This document shows positions 18,905-27,509 of a stretch of 54,031 bases of DNA, in pieces. The stretch spans positions 1-54,031 of the forward strand of contig JASJCJ010000020.1 in assembly GCA_030066045.1 (NCBI GenBank), read 5' to 3'. Each line of letters opens with the position of its first letter. The first letter of the stretch is position 1. A program made the translations under genes and the position numbers. The notes beneath the pieces are model-generated. The model searched no databases and was not told the DNA's origin. It was given only the letters and a program-made list of their open reading frames with translations. The stretch is from Calothrix sp. MO_167.B12 (GTDB taxonomy: Bacteria; Cyanobacteriota; Cyanobacteriia; Cyanobacteriales; Nostocaceae).

Positions 18905-19639
18905 CTACTGCACACTAAATAGGTAATTTTGAGCCTTCTCGTCTAATTTGTATGATTGCAATAGTTTTGTCCAAGTAGCAGCAATTTGAGTATTATTTGA
19001 TTGATTAGAAAGCTCTTGAGCCACGGTATTGACAGCATCTTGCCATAGACTAGCTTGATTATACAAATTAACATCCCCTAGGAGAGATACCTAGGATAAT
19101 TTTTGTAACAATGCTGGTGATAGGTTTACTCGTTGAAATAATCAATATACTACAAAATCTTTAGATCTATTAGTTGGTTCGCAAATTATGGAAAAGAACC
19201 AATTATATTTGCGATCTACACTCAATAATGGTATTGACTTAGAATCAGTCAAATCAATATTGATTATTCTCGGGGAACCATTCTTTTTCCAGGCTTTCTC
19301 ATACACAATTTTCTGATTCTCATCTTGTAATACAAGCTCTACTAATGTTGCTTGAGAAACTTGAGGTAAATTAAACAAGAACTGAGGATGGGCTAATTGT
19401 GTTAGTCCCAAGCTTTTTTTGGTAACTAATGCTACCAGATTACCATCAGTATTACTACATTTTCCCCTAGTGGCACCACCTGTTCTGCGTCCTGGGAAAT
19501 CATCTTTCCTTTCTTTTGAACCTTTTTGTAAAGTTTCTGATGCGGTTACCGATGAAGGAAAGCTATACAAAAAGGTTGAGCAGAATAATAAACAGATAGC
19601 GTTTAATAGTTTAAATTGCAGCTTCTTTTTCACGATCAA
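18905..19639 (-). pseudogene. DUF928 exported protein gene with two in-frame stops
   Basis: The first 165 codons encode a signal peptide (cleavage near VTASE, about 34) and a DUF928 domain (TGGATRG motif near residue 53, LALVT-like strand, NWFFSIICEPTNRSKDFVV near the end). The frame is closed by TGA at 19142-19144. Reading straight on in the same frame gives LFQRVNLSPALLQKLS, a TAG at 19091-19093, then about 60 more codons (WQDAVNTVAQELSNQ, AATWTKLLQSYKL) to a stop at 18905-18907. The continuation matches the usual DUF928 C-terminus in type and length (about 245 codons overall). So this is a full-length gene carrying two nonsense codons and no frameshift. Function of DUF928 is unknown. Confidence 0.75.
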
Positions 19640-19887
19640 CCTCTATGCTAATAGTCTTTTTATCGTCGCGTTCCTATTCAGGGATAGCCTATTTTTTGAA
19701 TATTTGCTAGATAAATAGTCTATGATTCATCATATTTTTATAAATGACAGATATAACACAATATTTATATAATATATCAGTATAAATACTTTGTTAAATA
19801 ATATGTGGTCGAAGAAAAATAAAAAAAGAGGGGAATAGAACTAAATAGGTAGAAATAAATATAATTTAGTCAAAAAATATCAGGTAT
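19640..19887. other. AT-rich gap upstream of the DUF928 pseudogene
   Basis: Gene-free, strongly AT-rich (runs such as ATAATATAT around 19765-19800). No element recognised apart from the repeats that follow. Confidence 0.35.
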
Positions 19888-20035
19888 AGGGACTGTTTTC
19901 AAACCTAAAATTAGTATCAATTGTAGTTTGGGTCAAAGAAAGTAGACCCGAAGGGTAACCTAACATTTTCCGTACAAGTTGGGTTACTCTACTCCAAGCC
20001 TTTGTCGCGTCTACACTCTGTTCTACCCAACCTTG
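19888..20035. repeat. Truncated MITE-like element, AGGGACTGTTTTCAAACC end
   Basis: It begins with the same end as the complete element at 21336-21551 (AGGGACTGTTTTCAAACC) and shares the interior GTTGGGTTACTCT...GCGTCTAC...CCCAACC, but the opposite terminal repeat is missing. A short open frame over this region (complement 19880-20074) is not considered a gene. Confidence 0.6.
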
Positions 20036-20079
20036 TATCTTAGAAGCGGTGGTAGGTAACGGTATAAGTTTCATTGCTA

Positions 20080-20228
20080 GTGGTCTTTTTCATTAATTTT
20101 GAAGGGCAGCTGTAGTGCGAGTCTCAAAGCCCTCTACAGCAGGGAGCTTTCCGGCTCCCTGATTGAGAATAGGGAGCGAGACGCTCCCACTACATTTTTT
20201 ACCTTTCAGAACTTATGGGACAGACCAC
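20080..20228. repeat. TA-flanked MITE-like element, GTGGTCTGTCCCAT ends
   Basis: Left end GTGGTCTTTTTCATTAATTT, right end (complement) GTGGTCTGTCCCATAAGTT, bounded by TA on both sides (20078-20079 and 20229-20230), as produced by IS630/Tc1-type transposition. The interior contains the TGTAGTGCGAG...GGGAGCGAGACGCTCCCACTACA module. Relatives lie at 42685-42812 and 53694-53805. Confidence 0.75.
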
Positions 20229-20247
20229 TAGGTACAAACATTTTCCC

Positions 20248-20353
20248 AGGATCACACAATGGCAATAATGGAGTCAGAAAATCTAGACCGCATTTTACTT
20301 CTCCTACAGAAAAATATGCTAGATGTGTAAGTCCTCTTGTTGTACAAATGACT
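20248..20353. repeat. Partial copy of the AGGACTTACGCAA element
   Basis: GGCAATAATGGAGTCAGAAAATC, a CCGCATTTT stretch, CTCCTACAGAAAAATATG and TGTGTAAGTCCT match the right two thirds of the complete element at 51398-51563. The left terminal repeat is degraded. The rest of the gap up to 20422 shows nothing. Confidence 0.6.
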
Positions 20354-20422
20354 GCTAATAATAGTTAAAAGCTAATAGTAGAATAGGGTACAGACAAACC
20401 GTAAGGACGGGAGGAAGGGAAA

Positions 20423-21265
20423 TTGGATGAACTCAGGGCAGTACTAGAGCTAGCAACTGAAGAGGAGTTACAGGACTTAACAGCAATTCTTTTCAGTCGT
20501 AAGTTTAATCCCCTAGACTATGTCAACACCCCAGAACCAATAGAGGTTCAAAGTCAAAACCGTCAAGCTTGGCTAGATGCGATTGAAGAACGGTTTCGCT
20601 TTTTAGCTGCTGATGGTATAACTGTGCTGCGGGGTCAAACTGATAGAGTATCCTACAGACAGGCGATCATACAGGTATGTAAACATTTAAAAATCCCTTA
20701 CTCTCAAGATTTAGCAACTGTTGATTTAGAAGCAGAAGTATTTTTATTTTTGTTGGGAAAGGTGTGGAAAAAATTGCCGCAAAAAGAAAAACGACAATTG
20801 ACTGTAGGTTTACAAAATCAAATAGCAACATCAGACCTGAAAGAACCTTTGCCATTGTCATTACAACGGGACCCATTGGGTGTAATTTTTAAAGGTGGTA
20901 GTGCCCTCGCTGTAACTTCTGTCCTACAACCATTTGTATTGCGGCAAATTGCTCGTCAATTTGCGACCCACTTTGCTAGCTATCAAGTGGCTCGACAGGT
21001 GGCAATTCAAGGAGGTAGAGTTGCTACAACCCAATTCCAAAACTATGCTGCCTTACAAATGGCAAAGCGAGGCATGATTACCAGTGCAGCCCGTTATGGT
21101 GCAGTTAGGAGTATGTTTGCTTTTGTTGGTCCAATGATGTGGGGTTGGTTCTTTGCTGATTTAGGATGGAGAGCGATCGCTACTAATTATGGTCGCATTA
21201 TACCAACTATCTTTGCCTTGGCTCAAATTCGGCTGATTCGTTCTGAATGTTGGGAACCAGCTTGA
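20423..21265 (+). CDS. YaaW-family protein
   Basis: 280 residues from a TTG start at 20423, supported by GGGAGGAAGG about 7 bases upstream. The N-terminus (MDELRAVLELATEEELQDLTAILF) is the alpha-helical DUF3944-like motif, the middle is a YaaW/UPF0174-type region, and the last 120 residues are hydrophobic and alanine-rich with likely membrane association (about 160-185 and 235-275). YaaW proteins are widespread and poorly characterised; some annotation links them to ubiquinol-cytochrome c chaperone-like folds. No operon partner: repeats lie on both sides. Function not established. Confidence 0.7.
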   Translation: MDELRAVLELATEEELQDLTAILFSRKFNPLDYVNTPEPIEVQSQNRQAWLDAIEERFRFLAADGITVLRGQTDRVSYRQAIIQVCKHLKIPYSQDLATVDLEAEVFLFLLGKVWKKLPQKEKRQLTVGLQNQIATSDLKEPLPLSLQRDPLGVIFKGGSALAVTSVLQPFVLRQIARQFATHFASYQVARQVAIQGGRVATTQFQNYAALQMAKRGMITSAARYGAVRSMFAFVGPMMWGWFFADLGWRAIATNYGRIIPTIFALAQIRLIRSECWEPA

Positions 21266-21335
21266 AGAAATTAATCATCATTAGTCCAAGAATTTTGGAT
21301 TTTAGATTTTAGATTTTAGATTGACGAGCAACCCC

Positions 21336-21551
21336 CTAGGGAGTGTTTTCAAACTATGGTGTAGGTTGGGTAGAATGAAGTGAAACCCAACTGGCTGTAC
21401 GGAAAATGTTGGGTTACTCTGCGAGAAGCCCCTGAGTCGCTTTCGCGACACGCTGCGCGGTAAGCGGAGCTATGCCGCAGGCTTTACGGGTCTACGTTCC
21501 TCAACCCAACCTACAATTTATGCTAATTTTGGGTTTGAAAACAGTCCCTAG
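21336..21551. repeat. Complete MITE-like element, AGGGANTGTTTTCAAAC ends
   Basis: Inverted ends: CTAGGGAGTGTTTTCAAAC on the left and, from the other strand, CTAGGGACTGTTTTCAAAC on the right, each followed by a stretch ending in GTAGGTTGGGT. The interior includes a GC-rich palindrome around TCGCTTTCGCGAC. A truncated relative is at 19888-20035, and the interior also resembles the nested element at 28995-29151. Confidence 0.75.
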
Positions 21552-21560
21552 GTAAGGTGA

Positions 21561-21623
21561 TCCCCGACTTTTGAATAAATATCCGCACATTGTAGGGATT
21601 CCTAGGATAGAAGTCGGGGATCG
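21561..21623. repeat. Long inverted repeat GATCCCCGACTT
   Basis: GATCCCCGACTT and AAGTCGGGGATC pair across about 40 bases between the YaaW gene and the O-antigen-ligase-type gene. One arm also occurs at about 14636. A terminator role for the YaaW gene is possible; no T-run is seen. Confidence 0.5.
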
Positions 21624-21730
21624 TTCACACCCACGACTCGTCAAAATTAATGTGGTTGAGTACTAGATCCGTAAAAATAAGGTTTCGGATTTTTGCCTAG
21701 CCAGAGTAATTAAAGATGATTAAGATATAG

Positions 21731-23134
21731 ATGATCGATAATAAATTACCTTTTCAATTAGGTTCTTATTTCCCTAGTTTAAAATTCTGTTGGCATTGCA
21801 TTCAACTAGGATTATTGATATTGCCTTTGCTGCCATTGGTGGGAGCTATATTTATTGGTCTGGCGTTAATATTTACGTGGCTACAAAACTATCACACCAT
21901 TATTCGCCATCCCCTCAATTGGGGATTTGCCCTACTGAGTTTATTGTTAATAATTAGTGCTAGCTTTGCCTTTGATAAAACCGACGCGTTTCTGGGCTTA
22001 TTTAATTTTTTACCTTTTTTTGTTGTCTTCGCTGGTTTCAGTAGCCTGATTCAAAAGCCATGCCAACTACGCCGCATATCTTGGATTTTAGTCATTACTT
22101 CTGTGCCAGTGGTTGTTATGGGTGGGGGACAATTGTTTTGGGGTTGGACTACTCCACCACTATGGGAAAGTATATTTGGTTGGACGATCGCATCTGGAGG
22201 TAATCCCCCTGGGCGCATGGCTTCTGTGTTTATGTACGCTAATACTCTAGCGGGTTATTTGGTTATAGTTTTTGTCCTGGGATTGGGTTTGTGGCTGCAA
22301 GGTTATCAACAGCTGAGAACTAAACTTTTTACTCCCCTCCAGGGTCACTACAAGGGTCATCCTTATCCCCTTGGTTTCCTCTTCCTCTGTGCAATTGCGA
22401 TCGCTAATTTTACTGCATTGATTCTGACTAACTCCCGCAATGCATGGGCAATTGGAGCGATCGCTTGTTTGGTTTATAGTATTTACCAAGGTTGGCGAAT
22501 ATTAGTAGCTGGGGTAACTGGGGTGGCAGCTACCATTGCTGTGGCTGCTTTTGCCCCTTCTCCCATTGCTGAAGTGTTTCGTAAATTTGTCCCTGCTTTC
22601 TTTTGGGCACGATTAAATGACCAAATGTACCCAGATCGTCCCCTTGCCTTAATGCGAACAACCCAGTGGCATTTTGCTTGGGATTTAACTTGGCAACGTC
22701 CTTGGACTGGTTGGGGTTTACGCAACTTCACCCAACTCTACCAAGACCAGATGGATATTTGGTTAGGTCATCCCCACAATTTATTTTTGATGCTATCCTC
22801 AGAAACTGGTTTGCCTGCCACTATTTTATTTTGCGGCTTATTTGCCTGGATTGCGATCGCTAGCATCAAGCTTTTGGTCAATCAAGAAATAATCAAACTA
22901 CAAGATAAAGTAATACTATTTAGCTACATTCTCCTATTAGGATGTTTGGTGTTATTAAATACTTTTGATGTCAGTATATTTGATTTCCGAATGAATGTGC
23001 TTTCATGGGTTCTACTATCAGGTCTTACCGGAGTAATCTTCGACCATAGAAGAGGCAGGAGAGCTTTTAGCAAGGGAGCAAGGGAGAAACCCCATACATT
23101 AAGGGAGGGAAGGAGTGAAGGAGGGAAGGAGTAG
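21731..23134 (+). CDS. O-antigen ligase/polymerase-family membrane protein
   Basis: 467 residues with about ten to eleven membrane helices and a large loop around 280-340 that carries the family motif region (GWGLRNFTQLYQ then HPHNLFLMLSSETGLPA). This is the Wzy_C architecture shared by O-antigen ligase, polymerases and the cyanobacterial protein IctB. It most probably joins or polymerises lipid-linked glycans at the envelope; a bicarbonate-related role as once proposed for IctB cannot be excluded. No glycan genes are adjacent. The last 25 or so residues (from GRRAFSKGAREK to the stop) are encoded by G/A-rich tandem-repeat sequence and are not expected in the family, so the original end was likely near residue 440. 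Confidence 0.75.
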   Translation: MIDNKLPFQLGSYFPSLKFCWHCIQLGLLILPLLPLVGAIFIGLALIFTWLQNYHTIIRHPLNWGFALLSLLLIISASFAFDKTDAFLGLFNFLPFFVVFAGFSSLIQKPCQLRRISWILVITSVPVVVMGGGQLFWGWTTPPLWESIFGWTIASGGNPPGRMASVFMYANTLAGYLVIVFVLGLGLWLQGYQQLRTKLFTPLQGHYKGHPYPLGFLFLCAIAIANFTALILTNSRNAWAIGAIACLVYSIYQGWRILVAGVTGVAATIAVAAFAPSPIAEVFRKFVPAFFWARLNDQMYPDRPLALMRTTQWHFAWDLTWQRPWTGWGLRNFTQLYQDQMDIWLGHPHNLFLMLSSETGLPATILFCGLFAWIAIASIKLLVNQEIIKLQDKVILFSYILLLGCLVLLNTFDVSIFDFRMNVLSWVLLSGLTGVIFDHRRGRRAFSKGAREKPHTLREGRSEGGKE

Positions 23135-23145
23135 GGGCGGGGAAA
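23090..23145 (+). repeat. STRR running through the 3' end of the ligase-type gene
   Basis: GGGAGGGAAGGAGTGAAGGAGGGAA-type degenerate 8-mers encode the C-terminal tail of the preceding protein, and the stop codon TAG falls inside the array (GGAGTAGGGG). A short GGGGCGGGG/CCCCGCCC palindrome follows. Confidence 0.6.
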
Positions 23146-23278
23146 CCCCGCCCAGAGTTAAGGGATTATTTTCATGTTTGGTTGTGTACAAACGTTCATA
23201 AGGGGCTAGCTTGAAAATGGTTGTTAGTTGTTAGTTGTTAGTTGATAGCTTAGGTGTGGGAGCCGCACTTGAGATATA

Positions 23279-23540
23279 TTTTCATGGACAGGTTGTGGAT
23301 TTGACCGTGGGTGAGTAGCGTCAAGAAGAGACGCACCAGACGCGGAGAGGGGGAGACGTACCAGACACCGATGTGGTGGAGCTTGAGGTGCCCACCAATC
23401 GGGAGTCATCAAATCGCAGATTTTGATGGAGGAGGAGGATCCTTGGGGCTTATCGCCCCGGACACGGGGCTTGGGACACATCCCGCTCCGCGTCTCCGTG
23501 TCTCCGCGTCCCCGCGTCATCCGGTTGAAGGTCGAAGACC
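23279..23540 (+). repeat. Long dispersed repeat, copy A
   Basis: About 260 bp, more GC-rich than its surroundings, nearly repeated in inverted orientation at 32615-32866. Shared landmarks in order: GCGTCAAGAAGAGACGCACCAG, GACACCGATGTGGTGG, CCAATCGGGAG, ATCAAATCGCAGATTTTGATGG, CTTGGGGCTTATCGCCCCGG, GGGACACATCCCGCTCCGCG, CGCGTCATCCGGTTGAA. Copy A has an extra ACACGGGGCTT block. Several segments are self-complementary (for example GGGGCTTATCGCCCC). Open frames in both copies share a peptide but diverge in frame at both ends, so a noncoding repeat is more likely. Upstream, TTGTTAGTTGTTAGTTGTTAG (about 23221-23243) is a short tandem repeat. Confidence 0.75.
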
Positions 23541-23841
23541 TTCGGTCAATCCAAAATTGAATGACTAATCAGGAAAACTGATTATGTATAAACTAGTATT
23601 TTTACAGTTCAGATGTTACATTATTTTTTGAGTATAATCTCTAATGTAAATAGACACTAGTAATTAGTAGTATTAATACATACCCTTCTCATTACGTGTC
23701 TAATTATATATCAGTCGATATTATTTAATCAGAAGAATAATTAAGACGTATTTGTGTATTGTGAGGACATCTTTGGAGATGTCCTTCTTCTCTTTTCCCA
23801 GGTAAACATCAGTAGCATTTATCATCCCCGGAGTTTTGAAG
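23541..23841. other. AT-rich region upstream of the small secreted protein
   Basis: Gene-free. It contains TGAGGACATCTTTGGAGATGTCCTTC at about 23760-23785, an inverted repeat (GGACATCT / AGATGTCC) ahead of T-rich sequence that could be a terminator or a regulatory hairpin in the leader of the next gene. Confidence 0.4.
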
Positions 23842-24231
23842 ATGGAAAAATACTCCCCTTACTTAAATATTTTGGCATCTTCCTTAAGTATTTTGACTGC
23901 TCAATTTATCATTTCCCAGCCTGCAAAAGCTTCCATAGTCTGTGAAATGGACACTATTATTTACCAAAATTACCAGTTAGAAAAATGTATTCTTGGTAAA
24001 AATTTTAGTGCTAATCTAGCAACTATTCAAGGTAAAAAATACACAGTTCCTTGTCAAGCAAAAAGTTATATAGTTTTTAATAAAAAAGGACAACTAAAAA
24101 GTTGCCAATTATCTAAAACTATACGTATCAAAAAAGGCAATTCCGTAGATAGTTGTCCAGCAAAAACGAATATTTCTGTTGCTGTTAGTCAAAAAGGCAA
24201 TCCATATATTAGTTGCCGATATTTTCGATAA
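23842..24231 (+). CDS. Small secreted cysteine-rich protein, unknown
   Basis: 129 residues from the ATG at 23842, chosen because GGAG lies 8 bases upstream; a TTG two codons earlier is the alternative. The signal peptide ends near QPAKASIV. The mature part is basic and has about seven cysteines in spaced units: CEMD, KCILG, VPCQAKSY, LKSCQLSK, DSCPAKTN, ISCRYF. The units CQAKSYIVFNKKGQLKSC and CPAKTNISVAVSQKGNPYISC align with each other, so the protein is at least partly made of an internal repeat with probable disulfides. I do not recognise the family. Confidence 0.6.
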   Translation: MEKYSPYLNILASSLSILTAQFIISQPAKASIVCEMDTIIYQNYQLEKCILGKNFSANLATIQGKKYTVPCQAKSYIVFNKKGQLKSCQLSKTIRIKKGNSVDSCPAKTNISVAVSQKGNPYISCRYFR

Positions 24232-24252
24232 TCTGGATGTTTGCAACTGGGT

Positions 24253-25854
24253 TTAACTTAATTGTGCTACCAGTTGATTTTCCAAGAGGGTTTGATTGGT
24301 TAACAAATCTTCCACGGTAATTCGCAAAAACCGTTGTTCGTCAACTACAAACAGAATTTTAATTCGATCACTACCCGGAAATCCTGGTGGTGTTAATTGG
24401 GCAATACTTCTAGCTCCATCCCTGTCATTCAATGGTTTGACGCTGGTTTGGCCATTATCTAAACGGCGAGTAATTAAGCGATCGCCATCAAAGTAAACTT
24501 CTGTACCGCTCCCCGCCTCTATACCCAATTCTCCCATAATTAATTCAATACTGGGCTGGTTTTCTAGGGAAGCACCTAAAACTACTTCCACTGGCTGAGT
24601 CATGGGGTAAGCTTGTCCTTCCCTAATTATGGGGTGCCAACTGTGCTGATTTTGACGGCGGTTCCAGTAGCGAATACCATAGCTATGATAAAGAAAATCC
24701 TTGATTTCGGTGTTTTGAGTTAATTGTAAAGCACCTTGAGCGATCGCTTCAAAAGGACGCTCACAACGAATTTTATCCTGGTCAAAATACTGCTTGATCC
24801 ATGTCTGCACCGCCGGTAGTTGAGAAGTTCCCCCCACTAACAGCACCCCACTAATATCTGTCACTTCTACACCCTGCCTCCGTGCCTGTTGTAATAATTG
24901 AGTCATTGAGTTATCCAGGCGATCGAAAAATGAGTGTTCTTTGAGGATATGTTCTAAAGTATCTCGATTCAGTTCCAGTTCATAATTATCAAAATTTTCG
25001 TCATCAAAATACACCTCACTGGCTTGCTGCTGACTAGATAGCTGGATTTTCACCTTTTCTGCCAATCTAGTTGTCAAAGCATTTACCGCCAAGCCTTGGG
25101 TTTTGGCAAAATAATCCACCAACCAATTATCAATATCCGTACCCCCTAAATTCTGCCCTGCTTTCGCCAGAACTCGGGCAGTTTTCACCTTTTGTTTGGA
25201 GTCCTCTGCTAAAGATTTATTACCCCACTTCAATAAAAAACCCAAAGGCTTTTGGTTTCCTTGGGAACTTTGAGCCAAGCGCACCAATGATAAATCGAGG
25301 GTTCCACCCCCAAAATCCACAACCAACAAAATTTCTTGGTCTGCTAAACCATATCCCAAAGCAGCGGCTGTGGGTTCATCCAGCATCCTCACTTGTTCCA
25401 CGGGTAATGCTTGACATACCTGTCCCAACCAGTGGCGATATGCTTCAAAACTATCCACGGGTACGGTTAATACCAGGGAATCTAATCCCCCTTCCAAGTT
25501 TACTAATTGCTCGATTGCCTGGGAGAGAAACCATTGTCCTACTTGTTCAAAGGTGATGGTCTTCCCATCTAGTTCTGGTAAAAAACCTTGGATATCCGCA
25601 CCAATACCGCGCTTAAAACTACGGAAGAATCGAGATTCACCACCTAAATCCAATCCGCGATCGCGTACTTGTTGACCTACTAATACCTTATTTGCAGCTG
25701 CATCTTCAACATACACCAAACTGGGAATCAATGGTGGGTTGAGGCTTTGTTGCATGGATAAGCCAGAAAGACTTAAGGTTTCTGCCTGCTGGTTTACCGG
25801 ATTCCAACGAGCAATAACCGTGTTACTAGTACCAAAATCAATTGCAATTGCCAT
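24253..25854 (-). CDS. Hsp70-family protein (DnaK-like)
   Basis: 533 residues. The ATPase domain is clear: AIDFGTSNTVIA at the start (phosphate 1), LDEPTAAALGYGL (about 158-170), VVDFGGGTLDLSLV (about 178-191) and LLVGGTSQLPAV (about 335-346). The substrate-binding part (about 390-533) is short and lacks the helical lid and the EEVD-like end of classical DnaK (about 630 residues). This places it among the non-canonical cyanobacterial Hsp70s, which are often stand-alone and of unknown clients. No dnaJ or grpE gene is adjacent. Intact. Confidence 0.85.
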   Translation of the reverse strand: MAIAIDFGTSNTVIARWNPVNQQAETLSLSGLSMQQSLNPPLIPSLVYVEDAAANKVLVGQQVRDRGLDLGGESRFFRSFKRGIGADIQGFLPELDGKTITFEQVGQWFLSQAIEQLVNLEGGLDSLVLTVPVDSFEAYRHWLGQVCQALPVEQVRMLDEPTAAALGYGLADQEILLVVDFGGGTLDLSLVRLAQSSQGNQKPLGFLLKWGNKSLAEDSKQKVKTARVLAKAGQNLGGTDIDNWLVDYFAKTQGLAVNALTTRLAEKVKIQLSSQQQASEVYFDDENFDNYELELNRDTLEHILKEHSFFDRLDNSMTQLLQQARRQGVEVTDISGVLLVGGTSQLPAVQTWIKQYFDQDKIRCERPFEAIAQGALQLTQNTEIKDFLYHSYGIRYWNRRQNQHSWHPIIREGQAYPMTQPVEVVLGASLENQPSIELIMGELGIEAGSGTEVYFDGDRLITRRLDNGQTSVKPLNDRDGARSIAQLTPPGFPGSDRIKILFVVDEQRFLRITVEDLLTNQTLLENQLVAQLS

Positions 25855-25889
25855 AGTTTCTTCATTTTCTCGCCGCTACTCGCGGAGGT

Positions 25890-26105
25890 GCAAACAGAGG
25901 AGGGAAGGAGTGAGGGAGTGAAGGAGGGAAGAAGGGAAGGAGACAAATTTCTCTTTATTACTTATTACTTCATCACCCCATCATTCCATCACCTATCAAC
26001 CATCACCTCATCACCCCATCATCCCATCACCCATCAACCATCACCTCATCATCCCATCATCCCATCATCCCATCACCCATCACCTCATCACTCCTTCATG
26101 TTCTA
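25890..26105. repeat. Large degenerate STRR between hsp70 and the light-harvesting-like gene
   Basis: Two blocks: GAGTGAGGGAGTGAAGGAGGGAAG-type 8-mers (about 25900-25945), then CCATCACCTCATCACCCCATCAT-type 8-mers (about 25975-26100) with higher-order repetition (CATCAACCATCACCTCATCA occurs twice, 46 bp apart). Typical of short tandemly repeated repetitive sequences of filamentous cyanobacteria. Any open frame through it is an artefact. Confidence 0.85.
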
Positions 26106-26222
26106 GTTCATAAGTGCTTCTTATAGATACTATTTATCTTTTTTCGTCAAGCCTAGTTGACACTTTGTAACAAATTCGTTAAATTTATTTACATAAGTTA
26201 ACAAAACAAGGACGAAATCAAT

Positions 26223-26393
26223 ATGTACACCACCATTAACGAACAAGGCATCCTCAATAACTACTCCACCGAACCTGAGGTTTACTACTCTGAGTATCCT
26301 TCCCAAGAGCAAAGAAGCCGCTATGCATTCCAGGGAGGAATAGCCACATTATTGGTGACTGCATTGGTATTAGTAGCTTGTGCAGTTAGCTAA
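26223..26393 (+). CDS. ssl1498-type light-harvesting-like miniprotein
   Basis: 56 residues. AAGGA lies about 10 bases upstream of the ATG. Soluble N-terminal half (NEQGILNNYSTEPEVYYSEY, then PSQEQRSRYAFQGG) and one C-terminal membrane helix (about 38-56). This pattern belongs to the family named after Synechocystis ssl1498, described as light-harvesting-like or Hlip-related because of its small size and single helix; it lacks the chlorophyll-binding ExxNGR motif. Probably a thylakoid protein linked to photosystem assembly, by family inference. The next gene follows 117 bp downstream. Confidence 0.8.
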   Translation: MYTTINEQGILNNYSTEPEVYYSEYPSQEQRSRYAFQGGIATLLVTALVLVACAVS

Positions 26394-26510
26394 GGGTTAA
26401 AACTTAGATTTGTTTCAGGCTGCGCCATCGAATAACACTACATTCTTCAGTACAAGGTGCAGCACAAATATTCTCAAATACGCGTAAATCAATCATTGAG
26501 AGGTTAGATT

Positions 26511-26708
26511 ATGTTTGCACCTGTAGTTGTAGTAGTTCGTAACCAGATTGGTAAAGCTAAATTTAATCAAATTCGTGGTAAGGCTATTGCTTTACACTCT
26601 CAGGTAATCACCAATTTCTGTCAGTTTGTTGGTATAGAATCTAAACAAAGACAGAGTTTAATTCGTTTGGCTAAAAACAACGGTAAGAGATTAGGTTTCT
26701 TAGCTTAA
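26511..26708 (+). CDS. Small basic protein, conserved-looking, unknown
   Basis: 65 residues, basic, with a hydrophobic start (MFAPVVVVVRNQIGKAKF) and a helical remainder rich in Lys/Arg/Gln (RGKAIALHSQVITNFC, then KNNGKRLGFLA). GAGAGG about 10 bases upstream can serve as ribosome-binding site. I recall similar small cyanobacterial proteins but no established function. It is followed by a good terminator (26823-26850), so it may share a transcript with the ssl1498-type gene. Confidence 0.65.
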   Translation: MFAPVVVVVRNQIGKAKFNQIRGKAIALHSQVITNFCQFVGIESKQRQSLIRLAKNNGKRLGFLA

Positions 26709-26822
26709 AATTGAAAAAATAATTATTCAGATTTGTTAAACAGGAAAATAATTGCGGACTCAGCATAGCAGTAACCAATCATTGGTATCTCCCGTCTTTA
26801 TTGAGCTTCTCCTTAATATTTT

Positions 26823-26850
26823 ACCCTGGCTAGTTAGCCGGGGTGTTTTT
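26823..26850 (+). terminator. Rho-independent terminator
   Basis: ACCCTGGCTA / TAGCCGGGGT stem (one wobble pair) with a two-base central spacer, followed by GTTTTTG. It ends the transcript of the two miniprotein genes. Confidence 0.8.
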
Positions 26851-27053
26851 GTCTGAGGGGATATGAGTTTTGGTTAATCTGGCAAAAGAATATTGCTACC
26901 TTGTTTATTCTATTTTCTATGCGATCACACACAGGTAATGACTTCTTTAGGAGTATAGTATTCCAGGAATATTTTAAGTCTTTGATGAGATAAGCAATCG
27001 CTATTTTTCTATTTTCTCAGTTTGCAATCTTGTTGTATAATCCTCATTAGATT

Positions 27054-27509
27054 TTATTCAATTTGACGAGAGTCTGTTCTAGGAGGATGTAAACCGGCTT
27101 TTACCCAAAAACTACGCGCACTTTGAATTGAATCATCTTCTGGATAACGTTCATCATTGAGGTCAAGTCGTTGGCAAGTTGAACGGCCAACAGGTGTAAT
27201 TCCTATTATTTTTCTACCATCCACAGACCAGATAAAATGCTCTGACCAAATTTGTTGACGGGGATTGTATAAGGGTACTATTGTTTGAGTTTCTGGGTCA
27301 AATCCAGCAACAAAGTTATAGCGACGTTCATTACAACGACGACAAGCTAAAGCCAGATTTTCAATGTCATCAGAACCACCAATAGATTTTGGGATTATAT
27401 GGTCTATGGTAAATCTTGTGGTGCAAATTCGTTCGGGAGAATGGCAATATTCACAAAGATAATTTGCTCGTCTGCGGATTAATTCTCTGGTAGCATCATC
27501 AATGGTCAT
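27054..27509 (-). CDS. HNH endonuclease
   Basis: 151 residues. HNH core: zinc-knuckle CEYCHSPE (about 18-25), then TIDHIIPKSIGGSDDIENLALACRRCNERR (positions about 33-63), with the DH pair, the Asn in NLALAC and the closing CxxC. The C-terminus (about 65-151) is the usual tail of this cyanobacterial HNH type (PLYNPRQQIWSEHFIW). Its start codon lies inside the end of the upstream 79-residue gene (11-bp overlap), so translation is probably coupled. Possible roles: stand-alone nuclease, or part of a small two-gene module. Intact. Confidence 0.85.
   Translation of the reverse strand: MTIDDATRELIRRRANYLCEYCHSPERICTTRFTIDHIIPKSIGGSDDIENLALACRRCNERRYNFVAGFDPETQTIVPLYNPRQQIWSEHFIWSVDGRKIIGITPVGRSTCQRLDLNDERYPEDDSIQSARSFWVKAGLHPPRTDSRQIE

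Noticed and set aside
20099-20368. 89-codon open frame upstream of the YaaW gene
   Set aside because: It runs through two different mobile repeats, with no start signal or recognisable protein.
23311-23568. Open frame over copy A of the long repeat, sharing a 22-residue stretch with a frame over copy B (complement 32612-32851)
   Set aside because: The shared stretch follows from the DNA repeat; the frames diverge at both ends, lack a ribosome-binding site and have repeat-type composition.
25950-26105. Regularly repeated CCATCACC units
   Set aside because: Unit length is about 8 bp and degenerate, with no unique spacers: an STRR, not a CRISPR array.
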